From Montifringilla adamsi (lineage: Eukaryota; Chordata; Aves; Passeriformes; Passeridae): a stretch of 64,000 nucleotides of DNA. Positions 40,480-53,500 of this stretch are shown piece after piece. Both the position numbers and the translations under genes were made by a program. Numbering within the stretch: the stretch's first letter is position 1; the number at the start of each line of letters is the position of its first letter. The DNA lies in assembly GCA_017590115.1 (NCBI GenBank), contig JAGGNK010008559.1, forward strand, positions 8,115,888 through 8,179,887. The letters run 5' to 3'. The notes under the pieces are model-generated. The model had not been told where the DNA came from. It saw only the letters and a list, made by a program, of their open reading frames with translations, and did not search any database.

Positions 40480-41197
40480 CCAGGGACACTTTTTCATAGC
40501 TGGAGCCCACCCATAGAGCCTCCAGACCCCTGTGGTCTCTGCAGAGGGTGGTGGTGCTGCTGAAATACCTGGGAGCTGTCCCCATCCCAGTGTGGTGGCT
40601 GAGCACTGAAACCCAATTGCCTTACATGATAATCCCTGTGAAGGGAGTAATCCACACCTCAGCTGGAGCTGCCTCAGCTTTGGTGAGCCAGTGCTCTGCT
40701 CACACGGTGGCACCCCATGAGGTGACAGAAATGGCACTGGCTAATGAGTGCGAGCTGCACAATGCAGGCAGCCATTAATGGAGGAAAGCAACTAAGAATC
40801 AGTAAGCTCTTCTGAAACTACATTTGACGTTGGATCAAATTATTTCTAGCAGACTATAATTCATTTGTATATGTGGATAATTCTGTACCTCTCCTTTGAA
40901 TAGCTGCAGTTGAATTTTTAGAAGAACCAAGGCAGTAGGTGGGCTGTATTGAACACCCATCAATAAAATGTAATTCCAAGCTGTAAGAGTAATGGCCTCA
41001 AAGAGCAGAGCTAACATTCCCTCTTCAAAAACTTTTAAATTAAGTTAAATTCTTAACTAATCTTCCAATTTAAGGAACAAATGATTTTTCCTCCTTTAAT
41101 TTAATGGACACTTTGATTTTTGTGTGTCAGAGATGAATAACTCAGTAACTATTTCCTTCCCCTTTCCTTTTCTTTCAGTTCTTTTCTTCACATCCAA

Positions 41198-41630
41198 AGG
41201 AGAGCAATGGAGCTGGTGAAGGGTCTGAGAAGCAGTTGAGGAAGCTGGGGCTGTTTAACCTGGAGAAGAGGAGGAACCTTGGGGGAACCTCATCACTTTC
41301 CACAACTGCCTAAAAGGATCTTGTAGCCAGGTGAAGGTCAGTCCCTTTTTCCAGGTAACAAATGACACAGGACAAGGGGAAATGGCCCCAAGTTGTGTCA
41401 GGAGAGGTTCAGGCTGGATATTAGAAAAGATTTGTCTTCAAAGGGTTGTCAAGCCCTGGCACAGGCTGTCAGGGAAGTGGTGAAGTCACCATCCCTGGAG
41501 GTGTTTAAAAGGTGTGTAGATGCAGCATGTAGGGACATGGTTTAGTGCTGTCCTTGGCAGTGCTGGCATAGTGGTTGGACTCGATTTAAGGGTCTTTTCT
41601 GGGGATGAAAATGCCATTCATGACCTTGAA
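41198..41630 (+). mobile_element. CR1 LINE, 5'-truncated 3' end (plus)
   Basis: The sequence follows the standard CR1 3' region in order: the GCTGTTTAACCTGGAGAAGAGG block, a block around GACAAGGGGAAATGGCC, GGTTCAGGCTGGATATTAG, GGGTTGTCAAGCCCTGGCAC, CACCATCCCTGGAGGTGTTT, GGACATGGTTTAGTG and TGGTTGGACTCGATTTAAGG. The final tail octamers are degraded. About 430 bases remain and no coding capacity is left. Confidence 0.93.
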
Positions 41631-43013
41631 ACTAATCGAAAAGCAGTATCTGAGCAGCTGGCAATCTTGAACTGTCTCCAGTATTTTTTCTTTGTGATTG
41701 CTTTCAAGAGACAAGGCAGGGAATTGCTATGATCTGCAGCATATGTGGAAGCAGTGTCCTACTGTGTTTTTTGGAAACTTGTATTTGGAACTAAAAGTAT
41801 TGGTGAACCCCTGCCTTACTAATGAGACAAGGTGGACTCTAAGTCACATCTGTTAAACACCCCTGTCGTGCTTAATAAAAAAAACATCCAAGAGAAGGTA
41901 AAATATGGGTATTGCAGGTTTTCTGAGCTGGAATGGGAGTGTTCTCTCCAGGCTGCATTCCCATCTGGACCTTGGTGCTGCTGTGAAGTTCCTAAGCCAT
42001 GGAAGTGTTCAGTTGTACCAAACAGACTGCAGCATTTCCAAGAACTGAAAGAGTATAATGCTTTCACAGGTTATTGCCATTCAGCTTTTCTCAGTCCTTC
42101 CTGGAAGAAAATAACACCTCCATTGCAGAGGAGGAAGCTGTTGAAGGCCAAGATAATACCCTGGTGTGCCTGTTGGGAAGGGATCACTCCTTTTTATAGG
42201 TTGGTTTGAGAGCTGGGTAACAGCACAAAGTTACCATCAAAGCTGCTGCTGCCAGAGGGTTGTTTCAATACAGACTTTTGCAGAAGTGCTCAGTAACAAG
42301 AAAATTTACAAAAAACAAATTAGTATTTCCAGCAATTTAAAGTATTTGCCAATGCTTTACTGATGATTAACTTCAAATATGCAGAGATGGCTATAAATGT
42401 AAAGCAGGATAACCTCATTACGCTTGGGTTTTTTGGTTTGTTTTTGGCTTATTTTTGTAGTTTTCTTTTTTTTTTTTTATTTTAAGAAAAAGAGATGCTA
42501 GGTTGTAATGGGAATATATGCTTTTAACAAACCAGAAATGATTATGCCTTCCTGTGACTGAAATTTCATGAAGTATCTGATGAAGAGGCTGTCAGCAGCT
42601 ACAAATCTCAGGCAGAAATAAAAGCAGTGATTCTTCAACTCAGCAGCGGGAAGGATGGCACTTAGTTTAAAATTAATGGAGCCCAGTGTTAAAACAAAAG
42701 CATCTTTCAGGGAAAAAGAGTCTTTCCTGAAAGCAGCGAGCTTATGGAAGGAAGTGAGCATCACTGCAGGAGTCAGTAGTTCCCCAGTTTGTCACAGCAA
42801 ACAGTATCTACTCTGCTGTTCTTCACCCCGTGTTTACTGGCCCAGAGCATTAGAATAGGAGCAGTGCCCTCTTCATGGACAGGATCGAGATCAGAAATAA
42901 ATGTTGTAACAAGTATAGACGATCACATTTCCATCTGGGAACAGTTCTCACTCACTGGTGTGCTGGAGGGCAGGTGTCTGAGCTCAGCAACCTTTCTACA
43001 CCATCACAGCCTC

Positions 43014-43042
43014 GGGTGAGTTAGATCACTGTGATCTCACCC
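43014..43042. repeat. Short inverted repeat (hairpin)
   Basis: GGGTGAG and ATCA on the left pair with TGATCTCACCC on the right. This gives 11 base pairs with a four-base bulge (TTAG) and a three-base loop (CTG). It lies in AT-rich non-coding DNA. It is too short and bulged for a typical microRNA precursor. Confidence 0.4.
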
Positions 43043-43917
43043 ACAGCTTTAAGAAGGCTTTGTAACCTGCCACTGCGCAGACCTAAAGGAGGAAATTAAG
43101 CAGAAAGGGAATCACTTTGTAGCCATTCAAGAGAGACACTTTTGAGAAGTGAGCCTGACTTTACAAGATCCTGCAGCTTTTCAGGTCTGGGGAAAACCCT
43201 GTCTGTCAATGCAGGTGTTAGTGCATGGCAAGAGAGGTGTTTCTCTGGGGGTTAAGTATGAAAGATAAACTACTTAAGTCCATCCTAATAGTTCAGAATT
43301 TGTTTTACGCATTAAACTGGGAGAAAACTGGAAACTTTAATTACAGTTATGCAGGCATAATGCTGTAAGGATTTTTCTTGCTCCTCTACGACTAATTGTG
43401 TTGGCAAGTGGAAATGTGTGGAGTTAATGCTTTCTAAATGGACGGTAGTGGTAAGTATGGTACTATTCTCTTTCCCTGTTCTATTCTCAGACTTCATCTC
43501 TCTTGGTGGTATTAACTTCTCTCACTGTCTCAAAAACATTGAGGATATCTTATTTCCCATGGTTTTTTTCTGTCTGCCTGACAATGCGTGTTTATATTAG
43601 TTTTTATATGCATACTTTACAGGTGCCACTCAGGTGGCAGCATGGAAGGACACTGCTCTCAGAGACAATGAGGCAGAGTTATTTAAGCAGCCCAAAACCA
43701 GCCCTTGATTGGGCTGAGATAAAAGATTTAAACATGGTCAGTCATTTCCACTTGTATCTCTTCTGTTGCCAAACATTTCCATTTTTAAGGGGAACAAGTT
43801 TAGATAAGGTACACCTGTAAAAATGTGAGGGCACTGTGGAAAAGAAATGTTCCAGTGAAGAACATGATAGTAATTAGAAGTGGTTCCAGCAGCCAGTTGC
43901 CATTGAAACCATACAAA

Positions 43918-43922
43918 TAAGT
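43918..43922. repeat. Target-site duplication, left (ERVL-like LTR)
   Basis: TAAGT directly abuts the TGTCCTGG start and is identical to the right-hand copy. Confidence 0.85.
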
Positions 43923-44586
43923 TGTCCTGGGTTGACTATATGATGCTTTTATCCCCAATCGTCTTGTTCTGTTTATACTGAATAATAAGTTTTACACCTT
44001 TAAGACTCTCTTCCAGAGAGTGAAGAGGGGAGGGAAGAAGCGCGCAGTTTGTTTTCAGACTGCACTCACTCCTCCACATTCCTGCTCCTGGACTGTGTTG
44101 TCTGCGGATGTACAGACAGCAGGACAGAGCTCCTCTTTTCCCTTTTTTTTTTTGCTTTTAGTTAGTTTTAGCTAGCTGAGGCAAAGAAGTTCCCCGGACT
44201 GTGATTTTTTCCTTTTTCTTGGATCTGTTCAAGCCTGCTCTGGACTGAACACCCAGAAGAGCACCGGCAGCTCCACCTGAGGCCCCTTGGCCGGGCCTGG
44301 GCCGCGGCATTTCCAGCACCAGAGAGACTGATCAAAGACTGAGTGAGCCGAGCTGCAATCCGGGGAGGGGACTGTTCTGAGTTTGGTTTTTTCTTTTTGG
44401 AGCAGTGAGAAGTTTTATTGTTTAATATTGTTTGGGTTCTATTGTTTAATAAACAGGTTTCTTTCCACTTTTTCTCCAAGGAGATATTTTCTCCCGAACT
44501 GGTTGAGGGGGAGGGGGCAATTGAATCTGCTTTCGTAGAGAAGCCCCTTTGGGAGTTATTCCCCAAACTTGCCCTAAACCAGGACA
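43923..44586 (+). mobile_element. Solo LTR, songbird ERVL-like
   Basis: This 664-base element starts TGTCCTGGGTT and ends AACCAGGACA, so its ends are near-perfect short inverted repeats with TG...CA termini. The 5-bp sequence TAAGT flanks it on both sides, which fits an ERVL-type integration. A polyadenylation signal AATAAA lies at 44448-44453, about 130 bases before the end, giving plus orientation. The middle is GC-richer than the flanks (around 44270-44370), as expected of foreign sequence. No internal retroviral genes adjoin it. The start resembles LTRs common in songbird genomes. The minus-strand open frame across it is incidental. Confidence 0.9.
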
Positions 44587-44591
44587 TAAGT
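44587..44591. repeat. Target-site duplication, right (ERVL-like LTR)
   Basis: TAAGT directly abuts the AGGACA end and is identical to the left-hand copy. Confidence 0.85.
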
Positions 44592-47500
44592 GCTGTTTTC
44601 TAGGGAAATAATTTCAGCTGAAAACAGACCTAGGAATGCCTGCAGAATTCACTGTTATTGATTTTTGTTGTTGTTGTTAGCTGGTTTGAAAATTTAGACA
44701 AGGAAGGAATACTGCCTCAAGGATTTGATTCTTACTGTGGCTCTTGGGATTGATGACATCTCCTGGGCCAGGCCTATGTGAAGCCTTTAAGGCATTGCCA
44801 AACACCTGCTCTTTTCATTAAGCTGCTGCTGCTGGCAAAGTGAGAGTGATTATATCTTGAAATGAATCCTCTGTAGATATCTTCTCTATAATTTATTCCG
44901 AGCTGCCATTTCTTAGTAAAAATAGTAATTTGAAGTTTGGAAGGAAAGTTATCATAGGAATAAAAAGGTTTCATGACCAAAATCAAGTTGTCCCAATTTC
45001 CTGGCAGAAATGGCGTCTGCATGTATACAAATATGGAGGTGAGAAGCAGCTGTCAAATTGAAATTCTTGGCCTTTTTTCTCATTTCCAAGTGTGACAGAA
45101 GCATTGCTGACTGTAATTGGAAGACTCCTGGAATTTCTGTTGAGTTTATTGCTAGCCACAGGTGATTAAAAAGCCTGGTCCTTTTGCTTTGTAGAAGTCC
45201 TGGGACCTAGGAGTGGTCATCCATATACTGGTCACCTCCAGTTGTGTTATTGGATGTCCTTAGGAAAATGGTACCTATTGTCCACAGGAGCCAAATAAAA
45301 TGGTCTGACTCTTTCAAAGCTTGTTTTCGAGGAATATACCGCTGCTGTGTTCACAATCCTGCAGGATGTCCTGGCCAACTTCCAAGGCCAGTTTAATACC
45401 TTGGTCCTAAACTTAAAAAAAAATTATTTTGTAATTTGATAAGGTAATGGCATCATCCACGAAAGCATATCCTGTAATAATTTAAATTCTGATTTAAGTC
45501 TCTGTGCTTTGGCTTGCTGTCTCCTTGGTAGGATTGAAATCTATGAATCCACAAGGCAACTGTGCGGCAGGGCACAGGAGGCAAAATCAAGAGCTTGATA
45601 GGCCAGGTGTGCCACCAAATTGCTTCCTGAATTGCATCTGAAATTTGAAAACAAAATTGCTTTGAATTGTATGTCAATGATAGTTGCCAAATCTTTCTGA
45701 GACATAAAATGAAAATGCTCTGCGTTGTTTTGAAACTTGAGTGCCTGTGAAGCCATCTCTCCAAATCCCTCAATTAAAGGATGGTAATTTAGAGTTTTGA
45801 GAAGCATTGGAAACTTGTGTATCCATTTGTTCCTGGTGTTTTTTGCCGGAAAAAGTCTTGAAAGATAAGGCAATAGTTACATGACACTTGAAAGTAGGGT
45901 GCTTGGAGGACGCCCACTTGAGTTATATCTTACAGTTTTACTGTGAATTCCATTCAAAACTGGATTCCAAGTGCTATTTTTTCATTAAAAAAACCTCACC
46001 ATAAACTACATTAAAAAATTGGATGACATTTCTAATTCTGGTTGGAAAATATTGTTAAAATTAATTAGTCCTATCACTATGTGTTACCTAGAGCTGTATG
46101 TAAAAACCTGAAGACAGAATGCAATCAGTCTTGTATTAGAAATTAGTAATGAACTGTAAGAGAAAGAGAGCATGTACTGAAGTTTTCAGTCTTGGGAAGT
46201 ATATTTATTGTTAGCTGCAGCTGTCAAACTATCTACTTAAAATATACCAGCCATGAGTACCGATTGTGGGCAATGGTACCAGATCCTAATCATTATTCTG
46301 GGATAACAGATATGATGACTGAAATAACTTTGCTACCACACACCCTTGAAACAAATCCACTTCTTTGAGCTGCAGTTTTTGACACATAGAAATCAGTGAA
46401 AGGACCCAGTTATATAATCAAGGTTGACCAAATGAAATAGCATTTTGGCACACAGTCACATGGGTTTGCTAAAAGGAAGCTAGGGAATTATTTTCCAAGG
46501 GCAGGCTTTGTATACAAGGTTAAGACGCACACACCAAAAAAGCTGATTTGGTCCTCCTCACATTTTTTTTTTTTTTAAATCAGAGTAATGCATAAATTTG
46601 AGTCAAAATAAATAAATATGCATTTAATTGGTATAATGAAAATTTTATTGCCCCAGAACTCAGTTTCCTTAGTAAATGGTGGCATTTGTGTTTTCCACAT
46701 GATAGATTTCTAATGTAAAGATATTTACTGTAGTCCTGATGTTCCAGTCTAAGCAGTTGAATATGGGCTAGCAGATGAATGGTGGGAAGGAATTTCCTTT
46801 ACCTAGCTATATAACATGGGCCTATTTTTAGATGTGTATTATCTTGTCTCACAACAGAGAGAAGGACTCAGTGGCTCTTACTGCAACTTCGAATTTAGGC
46901 TCAGACAAAAGAAGCATTCATTGAAAATGTTTAAAATATATATATTTTTTAAGGCTTTAGTGAATTCAGCACTTTGGAAAGGCACGTGTGGAATGGATCT
47001 ACCTAAAGAGAAAGTATAAAGTAATTCTCACATGCCACATTTTTGACACTACTACACTCAGCCTTTGGCAACATGAAGGAACCTTTGTTCAGAGGTGTTT
47101 GCTTTGTCTACCATCCCAATATTATGGATTTAATTAATTTCTTAGGAGCTTATTCACGTTTCAGGTATCCTTTCTTGTGTGCCACTGCCACTTGTCACTT
47201 GGTGCAGCCCCTGTGACAGAAAAGGCTCAGCCTGGCTACTGTGGGCTACCTGTGAGAAGTCTGAGGAGATTGGAATAACAGTGACAGCTACTTATTTATG
47301 CCAGATCCCAAAGGACTGTGGTTCTGGAAAATGATTAGGGCTTTCTCATTCCCAGAGGATTAAGAGCTGCACTGTGCTCAGAAGAAAGCAAACCTTTGTG
47401 GATCAAGCGACGGGAACAGAGGACAAAAAGGGATATCAGGCCATCCTAGCACTTGCTCTCTGACATGCTGTTTATTTATGCTGTATACCTCAGCTCAATG

Positions 47501-50500
47501 AGTCATGCCTTTAAATAAGAACAAAACAGAACTGACAAATGACACATGAGGTTCCCTCCAGAGTTATTTTTCCAGTAAATAGCCAACAAAACAGTGTCTG
47601 AGGGAGAAGCTGACAGCTCTTTCCAAGCACACTAAGAACACTTGAGAGGATGAGCAGCTACTTGAAGCTGGGAAAAACTAATGTGGCTCAGGAGCAGGTG
47701 AAACAGGGACCACTTTCTTCTGAAACATTTCTTAGGTATCTGTTTGCCTGTGGTGTTTCAGACTTTCAGCTTGTGTCTCTAAGAATATTTTCAGTGAACA
47801 TATTAAAATGGAAAAGAGTTCCAGTCTAGGGCTCTGTGAGATCTTGAGAGATGGCAAAAAAAACTGTGCTATAAATTTTCTGCAGTGCTCTTCTCTAAGA
47901 AGCTTCAAGTGATGAAGCAGGGTAATCTCTGGAGTTAGCAGAGTTTTATAAAGCTAGGAAAATATCAATATGCCCTTCTCAAATGAAATCTTGATATCTG
48001 GCAGATGGTTCTCTGAAGGTCTCTATTTTTATCAAATATTAAATTCCAAGTGTCTGATTGCCATGGTACTTATTTTGCCTCTGAATTAAAAAAATCCATA
48101 ATAACATCTTTGGGAAAATACCTTCTTTGTTTTCACATGGAAATGATAAGAAAAGGACCTCAGTGATACTTTTCTGCAATGGCAAATAAGAACAAATAAT
48201 GAGGAGTGATATAAAGCAATGTGATTTAAAGCAGGAAGCAATTGTTTTCATACCCAAATTTCCTTTCCTTTAGAATTCTTCCTTAATTGGTTTGGAATGA
48301 GCAGCTGAGCTGCGCTGAATGATAACTTTTGTAGTGAGCTGATTTGCAGGGAAGCCAAGTCTATAGTACCAATTCATAACAGTTCACTTGGACAGCTATC
48401 AAAAAGCTCCATTACCAATTCCACAGTCAGTGATTTTCCTCATCCAGTGGTTTTCATTATTTACAATGTTGGTGCTTAATTACCAATTCTAAAAATTCTA
48501 GGTTATGTTTAAAAAATGTAATTATTTCAAATGTTGTTTTGTGTAGAAAATGTATTTAGGCAAAAGCTGCATACTTCGTATTCAAAAGAAGTAACTTAAA
48601 AAATCTTTTGTGCACTGAAATAGCTTGACTGTCATAAACTTGAGGATGTGGAAGATGGAGTAATTAGAAAAAAATAGTTTTTTCCTGAACACAGATAAAG
48701 GTCAGCTGTCATTTAAAATCGGTGGTAAGTGAAAATGCTATTTCCATGTCCAGTAACCACTTCCTGCTCCCTCTCTCCTCTATCCCATGTTTCTTCATCT
48801 GTGTCCCTGCAGCACAAGGTGAAGCAGGTTCCTGCCATTTGGGAACGTAACTCATAAATGGGCCCTTGGGCAGAGGACTTGGGTTTCCAGACAGGAAGTC
48901 AGCTGGAGCCTGCACTAGGAAAAGATTCTTGCAGCCATCCTGCTTTTCCTTCAGTCTTCCTCAAGCCTCAGTCCATCTGGTTACTGCATCTTCCTGATCT
49001 GTTTTTCTCAAGCAGATCAGAAGCTGTTTCACAGCAGCAGCCCCAGCTCAGCTGTCACCCATCACTCAGGTCTTGCTCCGTTTCTCATGCCAGGGCTCAG
49101 ACTGAAGCAGCAGCTGATGTCAGGTAGGCTGGGCAGTGACACGGAAGGGACACTTCACAGTTGGACTTAGCTGTGGCTTAGAAGTTTTTCTTTTTCACAT
49201 TTAATGACTCGTGTAGTTTTGGGATGATTTTTACTTTTCTCTGGATAACAGTCAAGGAAGGGCAATTTCCAAAGCGTGTCAAGTGTTGTCAGCCTAGAAC
49301 CTGAAGTTAGCAATGAACAAAAACCCGAGTCATTGAGATATGGCAGCTTGCTGGAGCTGACAATGACAAGGTATGATATTTATTAATCTCTAGTTTTTGG
49401 TCTGGGTCAAATAATTTTTTTTTTTCATGGCATTTAATATTTCAACATAATAGACTTAACAGTAAGCTGGAAAACTAAACACTGTTTGGCTTCTCAGAAT
49501 TGTATGTTTATTTTATGCTGTAGTCTGCTTGAAAAGGAAAAACAACCAGGGAAATTAATTTGGTTTTGGGGTTTTTTTTGTTTGTTTGTATTAAGAAACA
49601 GCCATGCTCACATCACCAGCTTCTGTCAGTGTTATTCATAGACTCTTATTCTCTTTTCCCTTTATGCATGCATTTCCAAGCTGAAGAGTTTTGGACATGG
49701 GAAAACTTGGTCTTATTAACCATCCTTCTCCACACCTTTTCCAGCTTGCCTTGTTGCCTTTATACTGAGAGTAATGAGAACTGCATTTCACATTCAACAT
49801 ATTGATATTTCATAGGCTGATGCACTGGTAAGGTTTTGCAAAAATGTTGACTTTTCCTGACTCCTAAACTAAAATGATTCCACACTCATGTTTGTCCCAG
49901 ATGAGTTTTCCAGCTTGCCAGGATGGGATATGGGGCATGGTGCTAGGAAAAGGAGAAGCTCTTTAGATGAGAACCCTCTTCCCCCATGCCAAGGTGGGCA
50001 CTGTCAAATGGCACACACTTTATCTTAGGCAAGAGCTGACAGAAAGAAGAGCAAACCTATGCAATAAATTTCTCACGATGGGGGAGTTGTAGTCTAGTGG
50101 AAAAAGCATGGGTCTAATGCCCAGGTGCCAAGCCTGGTTTTGTCTATGAAATAACCTTTAGGAAATCATCTCTCTCTGTACCTCAGCTTCCCCCTTAAGA
50201 GCATTTACTGCTCTCCTTGTCAAGCATTTGAATGCCAATCGATGACAGAGTCTGTGGGCCTGCCAGGTTGCGTTCCAGAGGCACCACAAGCACTTGACAT
50301 TAGCTGTCCTTATTCTGTCCTTTCTAACTGTAAGGAAGAGTTCCTTGTTAAAACCTGTCTTTGTTCACCAATGTTACAGCTGGGACTGCAGCTGCGAGTT
50401 GGTTCTGGATATGGGTGAAAGGGGAAAGCTCACAGCTTCGGGAAACTTTTCTAGGAATTGACTGAAGAGAAGTTATGCCCTTACCTCATCTGTGGCCCTC

Positions 50501-53500
50501 GCAAACACAAAAGCTTGTCCAAGGCTTATTTGTCCAAACAAATCTGCTGTTTTGGAAAACTCCTTGCACTACCAGGGAAACATGGATGAGGTTCTTAATA
50601 CACAAATGGTTTAACTTTTGAGGATTTGGGAAACCTCTTACTTGTGTGCTGGCATAAGAGTTTCTGTTTTACTAGACACTTTTGTTAAATGTTTTTCCTA
50701 TTTCAACTAAATAATTCATTTACCCAGTAAATGACTGGAACCATTCATAGAGCCATGGTCAAAATACTGCTTGAAAAAATGCAGGGTTCTCTGCCATTGA
50801 TTCCTTAATAGGCTGAATATTTTCTGAACTTTTTTCCATATAAATCTAGAAGCTCACGCTGAGCAGTGTACAATAAAACAATAGCTATGAAATATTAAAT
50901 GGCAAAGATATGATTCATAGCTCTATTTTTCTTGTCTCTGTTACTTTCAGGAGAAAACTCCTCAGATTTATTTCCTGGTGTTCACTTTGTAAACTACTCA
51001 CATTTGTATAAAACAGAGACCACAGTGGCCCTGAATACATTTCTGCAATGTGAAAAGTAAATTGTGCCAAAAATGCGTATTGATATTGACACCATTTAAA
51101 GATTAGATTGTTCCATTGCACTGCAGTTAATTTAAGATTCTCTGGGGTTTTTTTCACAATTTAATTCTTAATGCTTTTTCTTACCTCCTTGACTTTGTTA
51201 ATCCTTGGAATATTCTGAACAAGTTGCTACCTTTGCAAATGACTCTTCTCTTATGGATGGTTTAGGTACCTATAAAAGCCTCGTGTTGTTTAATACCACC
51301 CCAGTGGATAAAATTGTCCAAAATTCTGGTCCTTGGTGGTTGCTTTACCTAGCAGAGCTTTTTGTTGTTTCAGCCTTAAACTGAAATTCTGTGACAGACA
51401 ATGAAAATCCTACATGTCTTTTTGTAGTTGATTATGTCATTTGCTTATTCAAGACTTGAATATTTTTCATTCTTTTCTAACTAGATTCACTTCTAACCTG
51501 TTATTCGAAAGCAAGGTATAACCCAGTGCTGCAGTGGTGCTTAAAGGGGGAGATAAACCCTTGTTTTGCCCACGGGGACTGTGAGAGTGAGATCCCATCT
51601 CTTCCTGCTCCTGTTCTTTCCCCTCAGCCTTCTGCTTGCCAATCCTTTTGCCAGCCCGGTGACTACCTTGTTAATCTGCTGTGACTGTGTGACAAATTGT
51701 CCCTCTTCCTACTGTTAACCTTATGTGGTGTTATGTGACAACTTGATTCATGGAGATGTGTTAACTGAAAATAAATTACCCAACCTGTCCCTCAAGTCAT
51801 CACCATCACCTTTAGCCAAGTGGAAAATAACCCCCAAACCTTTAGAAGCCCAAAATTCAATTGCTTCTGTATGCTGTTGATCCTGGCATTTTTAATATGC
51901 TTTCAGTTAAATGTCTTAAAACAATTTATTTATAATTACACCCTGGAATCTGCCTGTACTTTGAAATCTGTGTGTTTGCACATACATCCTCTTTTTTAAA
52001 TTTTATTTTTGGGGACAGCAGGTGGTAACAGCAATACAAACAGCAGGAACGTGCTAGCACAAGCCTCTTACTGTGTAGCACATGATAGCACCCTGTCTAG
52101 CTGACGTTACTGAAAACATTAGAAGGGAAGAAGAATGATTTAATATTCTAATTGAAAGAAAGAAATTGTTCATTCAGAGCAAGCTGATCTAATTTAGAAT
52201 AATAAGGGTTATATGAAATTAATCACATCTAACTAAACCATGGTGCAATAGCTTTGTAGCAAGGTCGCCAGTCACAAGAGTATTAAAGAATGCTTAAATG
52301 ATACCCAGCTTACAGCCAAAGAGCCTCATTAGCTCTCACATGAGCCCCACATTGCTGGGTCTGGGATTTATCCTTGAATACCATGTGGATTGTTTGAAGT
52401 AGAGTGGTGCACAGGGTATTTCATAAAATAATTTTGTCTCAATCCTTTCTGAAATATTGTGATTATCTTTTAATTAGGAAGGTGCTGCCAATCCGACCAA
52501 ACATGTGGGTGATAGAATGTTCTTGGATGTAATAAAACCCCCTGGAGTTTAGAGGGACAAATTCAGCTGCTGCTCAAATCATGGCAAAGCAGCAAACTCC
52601 CACATCAAAAAGGGTAGGAGTAGCCATTTCCTGAGAGCTTCCTAAGTGGTGGTGCCTTTCACTGAGACTGGTACTTGTTAAGCCATCAGATGGTTTTTGA
52701 AAATCCTTTGTAGAAGTGGGATTGTTTTAATTACCTTCTCAGAGAAAGTGCAGATTAATCACAGTAGGAAGACTCTTACATGAAAACAATCTGAGAGCGT
52801 AATTCTGATTTCATCAAAAAGGATCAGAAATATTTTATCTTCCTGTGGGCCACCTTCTTTTCACTCTATTTGCTCTGAAAGCTCTGTTGTGGAAAGGAAG
52901 TATGAGGCCAAACAATACTACCAAATTTTGCTCATACTTTTATGTTCATCTTCCCCAGTTATTTCTGTTGTGGTCTGTGTTTCCAAAGTTTCTTATTCTA
53001 TTCATCAGCTTTTCCCCCAAGTAATTTCTCAGCAACGCTCCCTTGCATTTGAAATAGTTATTTTCCCTTTATAAATGCATTGTAACTTGTAAAAGGATTT
53101 TTAAAAGGTTGCAAATACTAATCTAACATGGAAAAGAAATTATTACATGGAAGTGAATATGGCATCTTGTTTACCTGCTACTGATGGCATTTAGCCCAAC
53201 AGGAGATGTGATTTTCATGTGTTTATGTAAGACAAGAGTAAAAAGGGAGTCAGTCAATTGCTTTGCTCCAGAGTGTGCCATATGCAGCCTTTAAAGCTTG
53301 TAAAACATACATAAACTACTTGCCAGTATCTTTTCAGAAAGCAAAAGCCATTCTTGGAGATGCAGCAGCTATAAAGCACGAAATCCACTATCCCAAAACA
53401 AAATATGGATCACTGATGTGAAATTGCCAGCAGTGAACTGTCCTGAACTCTCCTGCAGATCTCAAGCTCTTCTGGTGAGCTTTTCCCAAGATTATTGGTG

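Larger units (their letters stand above)
34101..43917. other. Non-coding flank with one CR1 copy
   Basis: No gene recognised. It contains poly(T) runs near 36230-36242 and 42467-42480, the two-copy repeat at 40425, the CR1 at 41198-41630 and the hairpin at 43014. The rest is unremarkable AT-rich sequence. Confidence 0.6.

Noticed and set aside
43014..43042. Hairpin considered as a microRNA precursor
   Set aside because: The stem is only 11 pairs with a four-base bulge and a three-base loop, too short for Drosha/Dicer processing.
44168..44587. 139-codon minus-strand frame
   Set aside because: It lies wholly inside the ERVL-like LTR in antisense and is not a retroviral protein.
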